From positions 1 through 64,000 of the forward strand of contig NZ_BPRA01000017.1 of the NCBI RefSeq assembly GCF_022179645.1: a DNA stretch of 64,000 bases, read 5' to 3'. Made by a program: the position numbers and the translations under genes. Below the pieces are notes generated by a model, which worked only from the letters and a program-made list of their open reading frames with translations, was not told where the DNA came from and made no database searches. The stretch is from Methylobacterium thuringiense. Lineage in GTDB: Bacteria > Pseudomonadota > Alphaproteobacteria > Rhizobiales > Beijerinckiaceae. Numbering within the stretch: the first letter of the stretch is position 1; each line of letters starts with the position of its first letter. Below, one piece after another: positions 37,541-47,214 of the stretch.

Positions 37541-38850
37541 CGAAGCTGCCGCAGGAGATCATCCGGGCGAAGCGCGACGGCGGGACGCTCGACGCGGCGG
37601 ACATCGCCGGCTTCATCGCCGGGCTCACCGACGGCAGCGTTACCGAGGGGCAGGCCGCGGCCTTCGCCATGGCGGTGTTCTTTCGCGGAATGTCGCTCGA
37701 TGAGCGGGTCGCGCTGACGCGGGCGATGACGGAATCCGGCACGGTCCTGGCCTGGGACCTGCCCGGCCCGGTCCTCGACAAGCACTCCACCGGCGGCGTC
37801 GGCGATGCGGTCAGCCTCGTCCTCGCGCCGATGGTGGCGGCCTGCGGCGGCTACGTGCCGATGATCTCCGGGCGCGGCCTCGGCCATACCGGCGGCACGC
37901 TGGACAAGCTCGAGAGCATTTTGGGATACGACGCCACGCCGGGTCTCGACCTGTTCCGGAAGGTCGTGCGCGAGACCGGCTGCGCCATCATCGGCCAGAC
38001 CCCGGACCTCGCGCCGGCCGACAAGCGGCTCTACGCGATCCGCGACGTCACCGGCACGGTGGAATCGCTCGACCTGATCACCGCCTCGATCCTCTCGAAG
38101 AAGCTCGCGGCCGGGCTCGACGGACTCGTCATGGACGTGAAAGCGGGCTCCGGCGCCTTCATGGGCACGCGCGACGCGGCGCGGGCGCTCGCCGAGAGCA
38201 TCGTCGGCGTCGGCAGCGGCGCGGGGATGCGCACGGTGGCGCTGATCACCGACATGGATGCGCCACTGGCCTCCGCCGCCGGCAACGCCGTCGAGATGGC
38301 CTATGCCGTGGACTACCTCACCGGGCGGCGCCGGGAGCCGCGCTTCCACGCGGTGACACTGGCCCTGGCGGCCGAGATGCTGGTGATCGGCGGGCTGGCG
38401 GCGGACGCAGCCGACGCGCGGGAGCGGCTGGATCGGGCCCTGGCCTCGGGCAAGGCCGCGGAGCGCTTCGAGCGGATGGTCGCCGGCCTCGGCGGCCCGA
38501 ACGATTTTCTGCGGGTCTCGGCGGATGTCCTGCCGCGGGCGCCTGCGGTTCGCCCCGTCTTCGCCGAGCGGTCCGGCTTCGTCGCGGGCGTCGCGACGCG
38601 GGAGATCGGACTCGCGGTGATCGGGCTCGGCGGCGGGCGCACCCGGCCGCAGGACGCCATCGATCACGCCGTCGGTTTTTCGGCGCTTGCGCGGCCGGGG
38701 GACGCCGTCGGCCCGGACAGGCCCCTCGGAATCGTCCACGCCCGCGACGAGGGCACCGCGGAGGTGGCGGCGGCGGCCCTGAGGGCCGCCTACCGCGTCG
38801 GTGCCGACGCGCCCGGGATCGCGGACGCGATCCACGAGCGCATCGGCTGA
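37537..38850 (+). CDS. deoA: Thymidine phosphorylase
   Basis: This 437-residue pyrimidine-nucleoside phosphorylase, with a GTG start overlapping the deoC stop, shows the signature [30 protein letters not shown] (phosphate binding) and KAGSGAFM. It converts thymidine and deoxyuridine to base and deoxyribose-1-phosphate. It is the last gene of the cdd-punA-deoC-deoA operon; a phosphopentomutase (deoB) is not present in the window and must be encoded elsewhere. Confidence 0.94.
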   Translation: MTKLPQEIIRAKRDGGTLDAADIAGFIAGLTDGSVTEGQAAAFAMAVFFRGMSLDERVALTRAMTESGTVLAWDLPGPVLDKHSTGGVGDAVSLVLAPMVAACGGYVPMISGRGLGHTGGTLDKLESILGYDATPGLDLFRKVVRETGCAIIGQTPDLAPADKRLYAIRDVTGTVESLDLITASILSKKLAAGLDGLVMDVKAGSGAFMGTRDAARALAESIVGVGSGAGMRTVALITDMDAPLASAAGNAVEMAYAVDYLTGRRREPRFHAVTLALAAEMLVIGGLAADAADARERLDRALASGKAAERFERMVAGLGGPNDFLRVSADVLPRAPAVRPVFAERSGFVAGVATREIGLAVIGLGGGRTRPQDAIDHAVGFSALARPGDAVGPDRPLGIVHARDEGTAEVAAAALRAAYRVGADAPGIADAIHERIG

Positions 38851-38856
38851 GCCGGC

Positions 38857-39150
38857 CTACCAGCGGTGACGGTGGCCAAAGCCGTGGTGGTGGTGACCGC
38901 GGTGGTGGTGGTGGTGCCAGCCGTGGTGGCGCGGGCGGCCCCAGCCGAAGTGGCGATGATGATGGTGGTGGCCGAAGTGATGGCCGCGTCCGCGCCAATG
39001 CACGGCGGTAGCGCCGGCCTCGCCGGCCACGGTCTCGACGGCTGCGGGGGCGAGCGGAGCGGCCTGGGCGGCGCCGGTCGCGGCGGCGAACAGTCCGCCT
39101 GCGGCGAGAGCGGCCGCGACGAGCAGGGTACGGCCTCGATGCATGGTCAT
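38857..39150 (-). CDS. Small secreted histidine-rich protein
   Basis: This 97-residue protein has a clean signal peptide (basic MTMHRGR, hydrophobic LLVAAALAAGGLFAAATGA, cleavage near AQA/AP). A short acidic linker follows, then a C-terminal 45-residue stretch rich in His, Gly, Arg and Trp (HHFGHHHHHRHFGW type, repeated). Such tails bind metals, so a periplasmic metal-buffering role is possible but unproven. GGAG lies 6-9 bases before ATG 39150, and an EcfG-type promoter lies about 90 bases upstream. Confidence 0.7.
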   Translation of the reverse strand: MTMHRGRTLLVAAALAAGGLFAAATGAAQAAPLAPAAVETVAGEAGATAVHWRGRGHHFGHHHHHRHFGWGRPRHHGWHHHHHRGHHHHGFGHRHRW

Positions 39151-39635
39151 TCTGATCTCCTTGGATGCGCAGGCCGGGCTGAGCCGGCCAGGCGTCTGGT
39201 CTAGATCCCCCGGCGTGAACGCCTGCTGAGGGGCGTAGTAACGAACGGAAACATGGCGGAACCGTTCCGGTTCGCAACCGGAAAACGCCAAGACGATGAA
39301 GGGATTAAGTGCTCGGGCGAGGACGTGTCGGCGCATGCCGGGCGATCCGCCGGTCCTGTCCCAAGCGGGCGGCCGATCGGAGGCGATCCTTGCCGCTTCC
39401 GGGCGCGCCGCAGGCAGCGTCTTCGCCATTCCCGCAGCGGACGGCAGACCTGCGATCTCCGCTCCGCGCGCACGTCCTCGGCGAACTCGGTTCTGCTGGG
39501 GCCGTCGCAACGGCCGCGCGGGACGTCCTGCCGCTCGCCTTCGCTTCAGACGTGCGGGAAATGGCCGAGCAGTTGCCCGAAAGACCGCCAGTCTACGACG
39601 CGGCCTTGCGAATGCACGGATGGAGACGGGCCGAA
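39151..39635. other. Intergenic stretch holding a promoter but no supported gene
   Basis: This 485-base gap separates two minus-strand genes. Apart from the EcfG-type promoter at its left side I see no gene. A plus-strand frame through it is Arg-rich and lacks a ribosome-binding site. Confidence 0.4.
39244..39268 (-). promoter_or_regulatory. EcfG (general stress) promoter for the His-rich gene
   Basis: On the minus strand GGAAC (39268-39264) is followed after 16 bases by CGTT (39247-39244), an exact match to the alphaproteobacterial EcfG consensus GGAAC-N16/17-CGTT. The downstream start codon of the His-rich gene is 94 bases away, which leaves a normal leader. This predicts induction by the PhyR-EcfG general stress response. 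Confidence 0.65.
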
Positions 39636-40286
39636 TTACGACGGCCGGCGATAGACCCACACGCGGGCCGGCGGCAGATTGAGCCAGACCTTGTTGGAGC
39701 GGCTGGCGGTGTAGCTGCCGGCCTCGCACTTGGCCGGGATCGGCGGCACGACGGCGTAGGTGAACTGCACGAAGGGCGCGCCCGGCTGCATCAGGTCGTG
39801 GGCGCTCTGGAGCAGTTCCATGCGCTGCTCCATCGGCTTGGTGAAGAGCGGCAGGCTGGAGATCGTGGCCGCGCAGGGGATCTCGACGAGACCCTTCAGG
39901 GTCTCGCGGATCCGGTAGGCGTCGCCCTGCAGCACCGTGGCGCGGGGGAAGCGGCGCTGCAGCAGCGCGCAGAATTTCGGGTTGAACTCGACGAGGATCA
40001 GCCGTTCCTGCTCGATGCCGCGGCGGACCAGGGCCTCCGTGACCGGACCCGTGCCGGGGCCGAGCTCGATCACCGGGCCGCTCATGCGCGGGTCGACATA
40101 GGACGCCATGGTGCGGGCGAGCATCTTGCCGGACGGCGTCACCGAGCCGGTGACGAGCGGGCGCTCGAACCAAGACCGCAGGAACCGGGCCTCGTCCTCC
40201 AGAGGATCCCGTCGTTCTCCCGCCGGCCCCCTCATGCTGCGGGGCACGGCGACGGCTTTTGCGCTGGAACGGCGGAGCGGCGGCAA
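39636..40286 (-). CDS. SAM-dependent methyltransferase, phospholipid methyltransferase-like
   Basis: This 216-residue Rossmann methyltransferase has the SAM motif VIELGPGTGPVTEAL followed by LVEFNPKFC and QGDAYRIRETL, and SSLPLFTKP as the post-core motif. These match the rhizobial/Rhodobacter PmtA group related to rRNA adenine dimethylases, which methylate phosphatidylethanolamine toward phosphatidylcholine. It is soluble, as expected for PmtA. A small-molecule methyltransferase cannot be excluded. It is preceded by a 286-base gap without a gene. Confidence 0.75.
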   Translation of the reverse strand: MPPLRRSSAKAVAVPRSMRGPAGERRDPLEDEARFLRSWFERPLVTGSVTPSGKMLARTMASYVDPRMSGPVIELGPGTGPVTEALVRRGIEQERLILVEFNPKFCALLQRRFPRATVLQGDAYRIRETLKGLVEIPCAATISSLPLFTKPMEQRMELLQSAHDLMQPGAPFVQFTYAVVPPIPAKCEAGSYTASRSNKVWLNLPPARVWVYRRPS

Positions 40287-40572
40287 GAGCAGGGACCCTC
40301 GGGTCAGGAGTGGGCGGACAGGCTAGACGACGAAAGCCTTCCGGCAGTCAAGCTGGCAACTGCCGTGCCGGACGCCTGCGGCGCTGCGCGACAAGTGCCG
40401 ACGTGCCGCGACCCGGCGCGACCCGCTGCCACAGCCATAACAGGAAAGTCGCGAAGTTTGATCCCAGATCGAACGTCCGGCGGCATCCGTGACGAAATCT
40501 TGATGTCGGCGGTGATCCGCAATCGCCCCCGCCGGCTATGCCGGGACCGCGCGCCCCAGCCCTCGGCAAGCC

Positions 40573-41907
40573 CTATCGCGCGGCGGGCACGATCGCGGCC
40601 TTCGGGGAGCGGGGGATCCCCGTCTCGTCCAGAGGGTCCTCGAACTTGCGTTCGGGATGCATCGTGAAGGCGAGGGCTGCGCCGAGCAGGCACAGGCCGA
40701 TCGAGCCGGCGAAGGGCAGCGTCCAGTCGCCGGTCTTGTCGACGACGAAGCCGAACACGATCGGCGAGACGATGGCCGCCACCGCCGAGCCTGTGTTCAT
40801 CAGCCCGCTCGCGGTGCCGGCATATTTCGGGGCGATGTCCATCGGCACCGACCAGATCGGGCCGATCACCAGTTCGGCGAAGAAGAAGCCCGACGAGAGC
40901 AGCAGCGCGACGTAGGTCAGGTCCTTGGTGAAGAACACGCCGGTCAGGCTCACGGCCGCGCCCAGGAAGCCGGCCACGATGACCGAGAGCCGGGCGAGCT
41001 TGAGGTTGCCGGTGCGCTTGAAGATGGCGTCGCTCAGCACGCCGCCGAGCGTATCGCCGACGACGCCCGCGAAGAACACGCCCGAGGCGAACAGGGCCGA
41101 GTTCTTCAGGTTGAGCCCGAAATGCTCGGCGAAGTAGCTCGGGATCCAGCCGAGGAAGAGCCACAGCGTCCAGCCGTAGCAGAAGTAGGTGATCGTCACC
41201 GGCAGCATGCGCCGGGTGAGCGGCCCCCACGGCACCGCCTGGCTCGTGCCGGGCGCACGCGGCGGCGGCAGCATGTCGAGTTCGGCCTGGGTGATGTCCT
41301 TGTGGTCGGCCGGATCGTCCCGGAAGTAGAGATACCAGATCACCACCCAGACGAAGCTCACCATGCCGAGGACGACGAAGCAGTAGCGCCAGCCGACATG
41401 GTAGATCAGGAAGGCGATCACCGGCGGCGCCACGGCGTTGCCGAGCCGGGCGAAGGCGTGGGTGATGCCCTGCGCGAAGCCGCGCCGGCCGGCCGCCGTC
41501 CAGTTCTGCATGGCGCGGGTGGCGGTGGGGAAGGTCGCGCCCTCGCCGAAGCCGAGCAGCAGGCGGGCGGCGAACAGGCTGACGATGCCGCCGACGAAGC
41601 CGGTGAGGATCGTCGCCGCCGCCCAGATCATGCCGCAGACCAGCAGCGTGCGCCGCGCCCCGAACCTGTCGCCGACCGAGCCGCCGATGACCTGGAAGAT
41701 CGCGTAGGGGTAGGCGAAAGCCGAGAGGATCAGCCCGAACTCGGTGTTCGAGAGCCCGAGATCCGCACTGATGACGCCCTTCGCCGTCGCGATGTTCACG
41801 CGGTCGAGATAGGTGATGAAGTACATCAGGCAGAGCAGGAACAGCACGCTGTTCGTCGCGCTGATGAGCGGGACCTTGCGCGGTGGCGCAACGGGCGGCG
41901 TCGACAT
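40573..41907 (-). CDS. MFS transporter, anion:cation symporter (ACS) type
   Basis: This 444-residue membrane carrier has twelve predicted segments and the ACS-family loops DRVNIATAKGVISADLGLS and RFGARRTLLV, close to sugar-acid and tartrate/galactonate porters. GGAGGA precedes ATG 41907. It lies 117 bases from the threonine-aldolase-family gene in the same orientation. Transport of a small organic acid that feeds the nearby glyoxylate-type enzymes is a plausible inference but the substrate is unknown. Confidence 0.8.
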   Translation of the reverse strand: MSTPPVAPPRKVPLISATNSVLFLLCLMYFITYLDRVNIATAKGVISADLGLSNTEFGLILSAFAYPYAIFQVIGGSVGDRFGARRTLLVCGMIWAAATILTGFVGGIVSLFAARLLLGFGEGATFPTATRAMQNWTAAGRRGFAQGITHAFARLGNAVAPPVIAFLIYHVGWRYCFVVLGMVSFVWVVIWYLYFRDDPADHKDITQAELDMLPPPRAPGTSQAVPWGPLTRRMLPVTITYFCYGWTLWLFLGWIPSYFAEHFGLNLKNSALFASGVFFAGVVGDTLGGVLSDAIFKRTGNLKLARLSVIVAGFLGAAVSLTGVFFTKDLTYVALLLSSGFFFAELVIGPIWSVPMDIAPKYAGTASGLMNTGSAVAAIVSPIVFGFVVDKTGDWTLPFAGSIGLCLLGAALAFTMHPERKFEDPLDETGIPRSPKAAIVPAAR

Positions 41908-42023
41908 GGCGGCTTCCTCCAAGGACTTTTGTGTGTCGTCCCGCTCGCCGCCGTCCCTCTGCGGAGACGTGTCGGGCGAACGGCCGGCGATTTGTGCCGG
42001 CGTCTTCGTATTATGAATTGGCC

Positions 42024-43121
42024 TTACTGAGAGAGGGCGCCCGGCTGCAACCGTGGTGGTGCTGCGGGCGGTGTCTCGGCTCGCGTGGCGAACGCTGCCG
42101 CCTTGGCCAGGATGACCTCGGCCGCCCGCGCGATGCCGGCACGGTCGACGTCGAGATTGGCCGTGGCGCGGATCTGGTCGCGGCCGATGGCGCGGATCCG
42201 GACCTCCTCGTCGAGGCAGGCGGCGGCGAAGTCCGCGGCGGTGACGCCGAGGCCGGCGACGGAAAAGCACAGGATGTTGGACTGGCCCGCCGTCGGGTCG
42301 AAGGCGAGGCCGGGCGCCGCGCGGATCGCCGCGTGCAGGCTCCGCGCGTTGGCGTTGTCCTCGGCGAGCTGATCGATGTGGTGGTCGAGGGCGTAGAGGC
42401 CGGCGGCGGCGAGCACGCCGCTCTGGCGCATGGCGCCGCCGAGCCGGTACTTCCAGCGCCAGGCCTCGACCACGAAGTCCCGAGAGCCGCAGAGCACCGC
42501 GCCGACCGGGCAGCCGAGGCCCTTGCTCAGGTCGATCCAGGCGCTGTCGAATCCGGCTGCGTAGTCGCTGGCGGAGATGCCCGTTGCGACCACCGCGTTG
42601 AGCAGGCGCGCGCCGTCGATATGCGCCTTCAGGCCCTTGTCGTGCGCGAGGTCGCGGATGGCGCGCATCACGCCGAGGTCCCAGACCGTGCCGCCGGAAA
42701 AGCTCGTGGTCTGCTCGATCGAGATCAGGGCCGAGCGCGGCGCCGTACGCTGGGGAACGCGGATCGCGGCCTCGGCCTGCTCCAGGGTGTAGAGCCCGAC
42801 GCGCGTGGGCAGCGCCTTCACCGAGACGCCACCGATCGCGGCCGAGCCCGCGGCCTCCGTGTTGTAGAGGTGGGATTGGTCGTCACAGATGATCTCGTCG
42901 CCGGGCCGCGTCTGCACCAGGATCGAGGCGAGGTTGCACATGGTGCCGGACGGCATGAACACGCCGTCCTCCATGCCGAGCATATCCGCGACGCGCGCGC
43001 AGAGCGCGTTGGTGGTCGGGTCGGAGCCCGATTGCTCGTCGCCGACCTCGGCGCGGGCCATGGCCTCGCGCATGCCGGGCGTGGGCCGAGTCTGGGTATC
43101 GCTGAAGAGGTCGACGATCAT
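42024..43121 (-). CDS. Threonine-aldolase-family PLP enzyme
   Basis: This 365-residue fold-type I PLP enzyme shows DLFSDTQTRPTPGMREAM, AEVGDEQSGSDP, H84 stacking over PLP, HIDGARL and the lysine K200 in DLSKGLGCP. Members cleave threonine, allo-threonine or other beta-hydroxy amino acids to glycine and an aldehyde. Its start overlaps the stop of the large FAD dehydrogenase by 4 bases, so they are coupled. Glycine/glyoxylate metabolism is the likely setting. Confidence 0.85.
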   Translation of the reverse strand: MIVDLFSDTQTRPTPGMREAMARAEVGDEQSGSDPTTNALCARVADMLGMEDGVFMPSGTMCNLASILVQTRPGDEIICDDQSHLYNTEAAGSAAIGGVSVKALPTRVGLYTLEQAEAAIRVPQRTAPRSALISIEQTTSFSGGTVWDLGVMRAIRDLAHDKGLKAHIDGARLLNAVVATGISASDYAAGFDSAWIDLSKGLGCPVGAVLCGSRDFVVEAWRWKYRLGGAMRQSGVLAAAGLYALDHHIDQLAEDNANARSLHAAIRAAPGLAFDPTAGQSNILCFSVAGLGVTAADFAAACLDEEVRIRAIGRDQIRATANLDVDRAGIARAAEVILAKAAAFATRAETPPAAPPRLQPGALSQ

Positions 43122-46054
43122 GAGCGGGGCTCCATCGCGGCGTCGAGCACGCGGGCGACGTGCAGGGCCTCGCGGTCGAGGCCGTCATGGATCTGGTGGC
43201 GGCACGAGGTGCCGTCGGCCACCACGAGGTCGTCCGGGCCGGCCTTGCGCAAAGCCGGAAACAGCGAGAGCTCGGCCATGGCGAACGAGGTCTCGATGGT
43301 CTCCGCCCCGTATCCGAACGCCCCGGCCATGCCGCAGCAGCTCGACTCGATGATACGAACGTCGAGGCCGGGCACGGCGCGCAGCACCGTTTCGACCGAG
43401 CCCATCACCCCGAACGATTTCTGGTGGCAATGTCCGTGCAGATGCGCGACCCGGCCGCCCTGATCGGCGAGATTCAGGGCGATCCGGCCGGCCTTGAGAT
43501 CGACGGCAAGCAGCTCTTCGAACAGCAACGTTTTGTCTGCCAGAACCTTCGCCTCGTCCCCCGGCAGCAGCGACAAAAACTCGTCGCGGAAGGTGAGGAG
43601 GCAGGACGGCTCCAGCCCCACGACGCGGGCGCCGGCCCGCACGAAGGGCAACAGCGCGTCGAGCGTGCGCCGCGCCTCCTGCCGCGCCCGGTCCGTCTGG
43701 CCGGAGGCCAAATAAGTCCGTCCGCAGCAGAGTGGGCGATTGCCGGATGGCGGGACGACGCGATGCAGACGATAGCCGGCGGCGGTCAGCACGCGCTCGG
43801 CCGCCTCCAGATTCTCGCGCTCGAAGGCACGGTTGAAGGTGTCGCCGAACAGGACGATGTCGCGAAACGCGTCCGTGACGTCACCCGGATGCGCCGCCTC
43901 GCCCGCCTCGCGCCAGGGCCGCCCCCATTCCGGCAGCGAGCGCCGCGCCGAGAGACCGATCATCTGCTCGGCGAGCTTCGCCAAGGCCGGAATGCGGTTG
44001 CGCAGATTCATCAGAGGCGCGAGTTTTGCCGCCACGCCCGCATAGCGCGGCATCTCCGCGACCAGCCGCTCGCGCAGCGGCAGGCCGTGCCGGGCGTGGT
44101 AGTGATGCAGGAACTCGACCTTCATCTTGGCCATGTCGACGCCGGTGGGGCATTCGCGCCGGCAGGCCTTGCACGAGACGCAGAGATCCATCGTGCGCTT
44201 CATCTCTGGGGAGGTGAAGGCGTCCGGCCCGAGTTGGCCCGAGAGCGCGAGCCGCAGGGAGTTCGCCCGGCCGCGCGTAAGATGCTGCTCCTCGCGGGTG
44301 GCGCGGTATGAGGGACACATCGCCCCGCCGGCGAGCTTCCGGCAGGTACCGTTGTTGTTGCACATCTCGACGGCCGACCCGAGGCCGCCCCAATCCGACC
44401 AGTCGAGGGCGGTGGCGATCGGGGTCACGGCGTAGTCCGGCTTGAACCGGAACAGCGAGCGGTCGTCGAACTTGAGCGGGCGCACGATCTTGTTCGGGTT
44501 CAGCCGGTTGTCGGGGTCGAAGCCGTCCTTCACCGTCTCGAAGGCCCGCGTCAGCCGCGCGCCGAACAGCGGCTCGACGAATTCCGAGCGCGAGATGCCG
44601 TCGCCGTGCTCGCCCGAATATGAGCCCTTGAAGCGGCGCACGAGGTCGGCCGTCTCCTCGGCGATGGCGCGCATCGCGCTGACGCCGCCGGCATCCTTCA
44701 TGTCGAGGATCGGCCGCACGTGCAGGCAGCCGACGGAGGCGTGGGCGTACCAGGTGCCGCGGGTGCCATGCTTCGAGAAGACCTCGGTGACGGCGTCGGT
44801 GTAGTCGGCGAGGTGTTCGAGCGGCACCGCGCAATCCTCGATGAAGGAGATCGGCTTGGCGTCGCCCTTCATCGACATCATGATGTTGAGGCAGGCCTCG
44901 CGTACCTCCCACACCGTTTTTTGCCGCGCGGTCTCAACAACCTCGACCACGGCGTTTGGAAAACCATTGTCGGCCATGCAGGCGTCGAGGCGTTTCAGGT
45001 CCTGCGAAATCGCGAAATGATCGTCCCCGGCGAACTCGGCGATCAGCAGGCAGTTCGGCGTTCCGCGGGTGATGTCGGCGAGCGTCGCGCGAAACAACGG
45101 AATGTCGGCGCCGAGCACCAGCACATTGTTGTCGACGAGTTCCACCGCCACCGGATCGAGGGCGACGATCGCCTGCGTCGTCTCCATCGCCGCACGGAAC
45201 GACGGGAAGTGGCAGATGCCCATGACCCGGTGCGCCGGCAGCCGCGACAGCTTCAGCGTCACCGAAGTGGTGGCCGCCAGCGTGCCCTCCGATCCGACCA
45301 GCAGATGCGCGAGGTTCGGGCGCGGCGCGATCAGCGCATCGAGGTTGTAGCCCCCGACCCGCCGCTGAACTTTTGGATATGTTTGGATGATTTCTTCGCG
45401 GTTCTGCGCGGCCAGGGCGAGCATGCGGCGGGCGAGGTCTTCCGCGCGCGGAGAGCCGGTGACGCCGCTGCTCTCGTTGCCGGTCAGGCCGAATCCAAAC
45501 GGTTCGGCATCGTGGAAGAGCGCTTCCATGGCGAGCACGTTGTCGCTCATCTTGCCGTAGCGCAGCGAGCGCGCACCGCAGGAATTGTTGCCGGCCATGC
45601 CGCCGATGGTGCAGCGGGTCGCCGTCGAGGGCTCGACCGGAAAGAACCAGCCATCGGCTTTGACACGCGTGTTCAAGCGCTCCAGCACCATGCCGGGCTC
45701 GACCGTGACGGTGCCGGCCTCCGCGTCGTAGCCGGTCACGCCGTTGAAATGGCGCGAGCAGTCGACCACGAGGCCGGAGCCGATCGGCTGGCCGTTCTGC
45801 GAGGTGCCGCCGCCGCGCAGGATGACCGGCACGCCATGCCGGCTCGCGACGGTGAGCGTCGCGGCGATGTCGTCGCGGCTCTCCGGCAGCACCACCCCGG
45901 CGGGCATGATCTGGTAGATCGAGGCGTCGGTGGCGTAGCGGCCGCGGGTGAACGCGTCGAAGCGGACCTCGCCCTGGATCGCCGTCCCGAGTTCGCGAGC
46001 GAGCGCGGACTCCGCCACCGTTCGGCTGCCCGCAGGTGCTGCGCTCGCGCCCAA
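43118..46054 (-). CDS. Large FAD/Fe-S dehydrogenase (GlcD-YdiJ type)
   Basis: This 978-residue fused flavoprotein has an FAD_binding_4 domain (about 40-230: VILRGGGTSQNGQPIGSGLVVDCSRH), an FAD-oxidase C-terminal domain and then an Fe-S part. The Fe-S part has CVSCKACRRECP (C625, C628, C631, C635), a second cysteine set at CNNNGTCRKL, and a C-terminal CCG domain with SSCCGMAGAFGY. E. coli YdiJ, the best-known relative, oxidises D-2-hydroxyglutarate; glycolate or D-lactate are alternatives. The gene leads the two-gene operon with the threonine-aldolase-family gene. Confidence 0.88.
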   Translation of the reverse strand: MGASAAPAGSRTVAESALARELGTAIQGEVRFDAFTRGRYATDASIYQIMPAGVVLPESRDDIAATLTVASRHGVPVILRGGGTSQNGQPIGSGLVVDCSRHFNGVTGYDAEAGTVTVEPGMVLERLNTRVKADGWFFPVEPSTATRCTIGGMAGNNSCGARSLRYGKMSDNVLAMEALFHDAEPFGFGLTGNESSGVTGSPRAEDLARRMLALAAQNREEIIQTYPKVQRRVGGYNLDALIAPRPNLAHLLVGSEGTLAATTSVTLKLSRLPAHRVMGICHFPSFRAAMETTQAIVALDPVAVELVDNNVLVLGADIPLFRATLADITRGTPNCLLIAEFAGDDHFAISQDLKRLDACMADNGFPNAVVEVVETARQKTVWEVREACLNIMMSMKGDAKPISFIEDCAVPLEHLADYTDAVTEVFSKHGTRGTWYAHASVGCLHVRPILDMKDAGGVSAMRAIAEETADLVRRFKGSYSGEHGDGISRSEFVEPLFGARLTRAFETVKDGFDPDNRLNPNKIVRPLKFDDRSLFRFKPDYAVTPIATALDWSDWGGLGSAVEMCNNNGTCRKLAGGAMCPSYRATREEQHLTRGRANSLRLALSGQLGPDAFTSPEMKRTMDLCVSCKACRRECPTGVDMAKMKVEFLHHYHARHGLPLRERLVAEMPRYAGVAAKLAPLMNLRNRIPALAKLAEQMIGLSARRSLPEWGRPWREAGEAAHPGDVTDAFRDIVLFGDTFNRAFERENLEAAERVLTAAGYRLHRVVPPSGNRPLCCGRTYLASGQTDRARQEARRTLDALLPFVRAGARVVGLEPSCLLTFRDEFLSLLPGDEAKVLADKTLLFEELLAVDLKAGRIALNLADQGGRVAHLHGHCHQKSFGVMGSVETVLRAVPGLDVRIIESSCCGMAGAFGYGAETIETSFAMAELSLFPALRKAGPDDLVVADGTSCRHQIHDGLDREALHVARVLDAAMEPRS

Positions 46055-46159
46055 ACCGTTTCTCCCCTGCGGCGCCCTTGCGCGTCCGTGCTGCTGTCAG
46101 TTCGGGTTTCGCGACGTGTACCGCGGTAGCGGCCTCCGGGCGCGATCCGATCGATTAAA

Positions 46160-46174
46160 TGAATTCATAATTCA
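46160..46174. promoter_or_regulatory. Possible operator between the dehydrogenase and isomerase genes
   Basis: The short palindrome TGAATT-CAT-AATTCA lies in the AT-rich part of the gap upstream of the FAD dehydrogenase start (46054). Its 6-base arms are too short to name a regulator, but the position in the promoter region is suggestive. Confidence 0.25.
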
Positions 46175-46245
46175 ATAGCCTGTCGAGGCCAAGGAATCCT
46201 CCGGCAACGCGTCCGATGGATCGTTCGGTCCCGCTCGCGTCCCGA

Positions 46246-47037
46246 TCACCCTATCGATCCCACCCGGTACGGGGCGAACCAGCCCAACCCGTCCACCGTC
46301 CGCGCGGCGGGCCGGTACTCGGCGCCGACCCAGCCCGGAAAGCCGATCCGGTCGAGCTGTTCGAACAGCCCGGGGCAATCGATCCGCCCCGTGCCCGGCT
46401 CGTGCCGGCCGGGATCGTCGGCGATCTGGACATGGGCGATCCGGTCGCGATGGGCGGCGATCATCGCCCGCACATCCTCGCCCATGACGTGCATGTGGTA
46501 GGCGTCATACTGCACGAAGAGGTTGGCCGAACCTGCCGCCGCGATCAGGTCGAGGGCCTGGGCGGTGCCCGTGAGGAAGAAGCCAGGCATGTCGCGCGTG
46601 TTGATCGCCTCGATCAGGAGCCGGATGCCGGCGCGCTCGAGTTCCGCCGCCGCGTAGGCGAGGTTCGCGACGAAGGTCGCGTGCAGCCGCGCCCGGTCCG
46701 CCCCCGCCGGGACGAGGCCGGCGAGGCAGTTCAGCTGGCGGCAGCCGAGCGCCCCGGCATAGTCGATCGCCCGCGCTACGCCGTCGCGAAACTCCGACTG
46801 CCTCTCGGAAAAGATCGCGATGCCGCGTTCGCCCGCCTCCCAGTCGCCGGGCGGCAGGTTGTGCAGGACGCAACGCAGGCCGTGGCGCGCCAACCGCTCC
46901 GCGATGGCCTCCTTCGGGTGCTCGTAGGGAAACTGGATCTCGACGGCCGCGAAGCCGGCCCTCGCCGCCTGTTCGAAGCGGTCGAGGAAGGCGTGCTCGG
47001 TGAAGAGCAGGCTGATGTTGGCGGCGAAGCGGGGCAT
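46246..47037 (-). CDS. Hydroxypyruvate isomerase-like protein (Hyi/OtnI family)
   Basis: This 263-residue xylose-isomerase-like TIM barrel, near the 258 residues of E. coli Hyi, has MPRFAANISLLFTEHAF at the start, LIEAINTRDMPGFFLTG, VQYDAYHMHVMGED and AEYRP. These include the metal-binding glutamates and histidine. Hyi interconverts hydroxypyruvate and tartronate semialdehyde; the related OtnI isomerises 2-oxotetronate. Without otn genes nearby the Hyi role is favoured. ATG 47037 is chosen because the family alignment begins there. Confidence 0.83.
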   Translation of the reverse strand: MPRFAANISLLFTEHAFLDRFEQAARAGFAAVEIQFPYEHPKEAIAERLARHGLRCVLHNLPPGDWEAGERGIAIFSERQSEFRDGVARAIDYAGALGCRQLNCLAGLVPAGADRARLHATFVANLAYAAAELERAGIRLLIEAINTRDMPGFFLTGTAQALDLIAAAGSANLFVQYDAYHMHVMGEDVRAMIAAHRDRIAHVQIADDPGRHEPGTGRIDCPGLFEQLDRIGFPGWVGAEYRPAARTVDGLGWFAPYRVGSIG

Positions 47038-47214
47038 TCTCGACGGGAGTTCAGATGCGGCCGCCTTGTAGACCATGCGGCGGGCGGCGCTGCCAGCGGA
47101 GTGCACCTCGTGATTGCGCGGCGGCGGCGCGTCCCTCGCTTGCGCCCTCGCCGACGGCCCCGTATTCAGCCCTCGGACCGGCTCCGCTCGGACGGACCGG
47201 CGAGGCCCGTTTCG

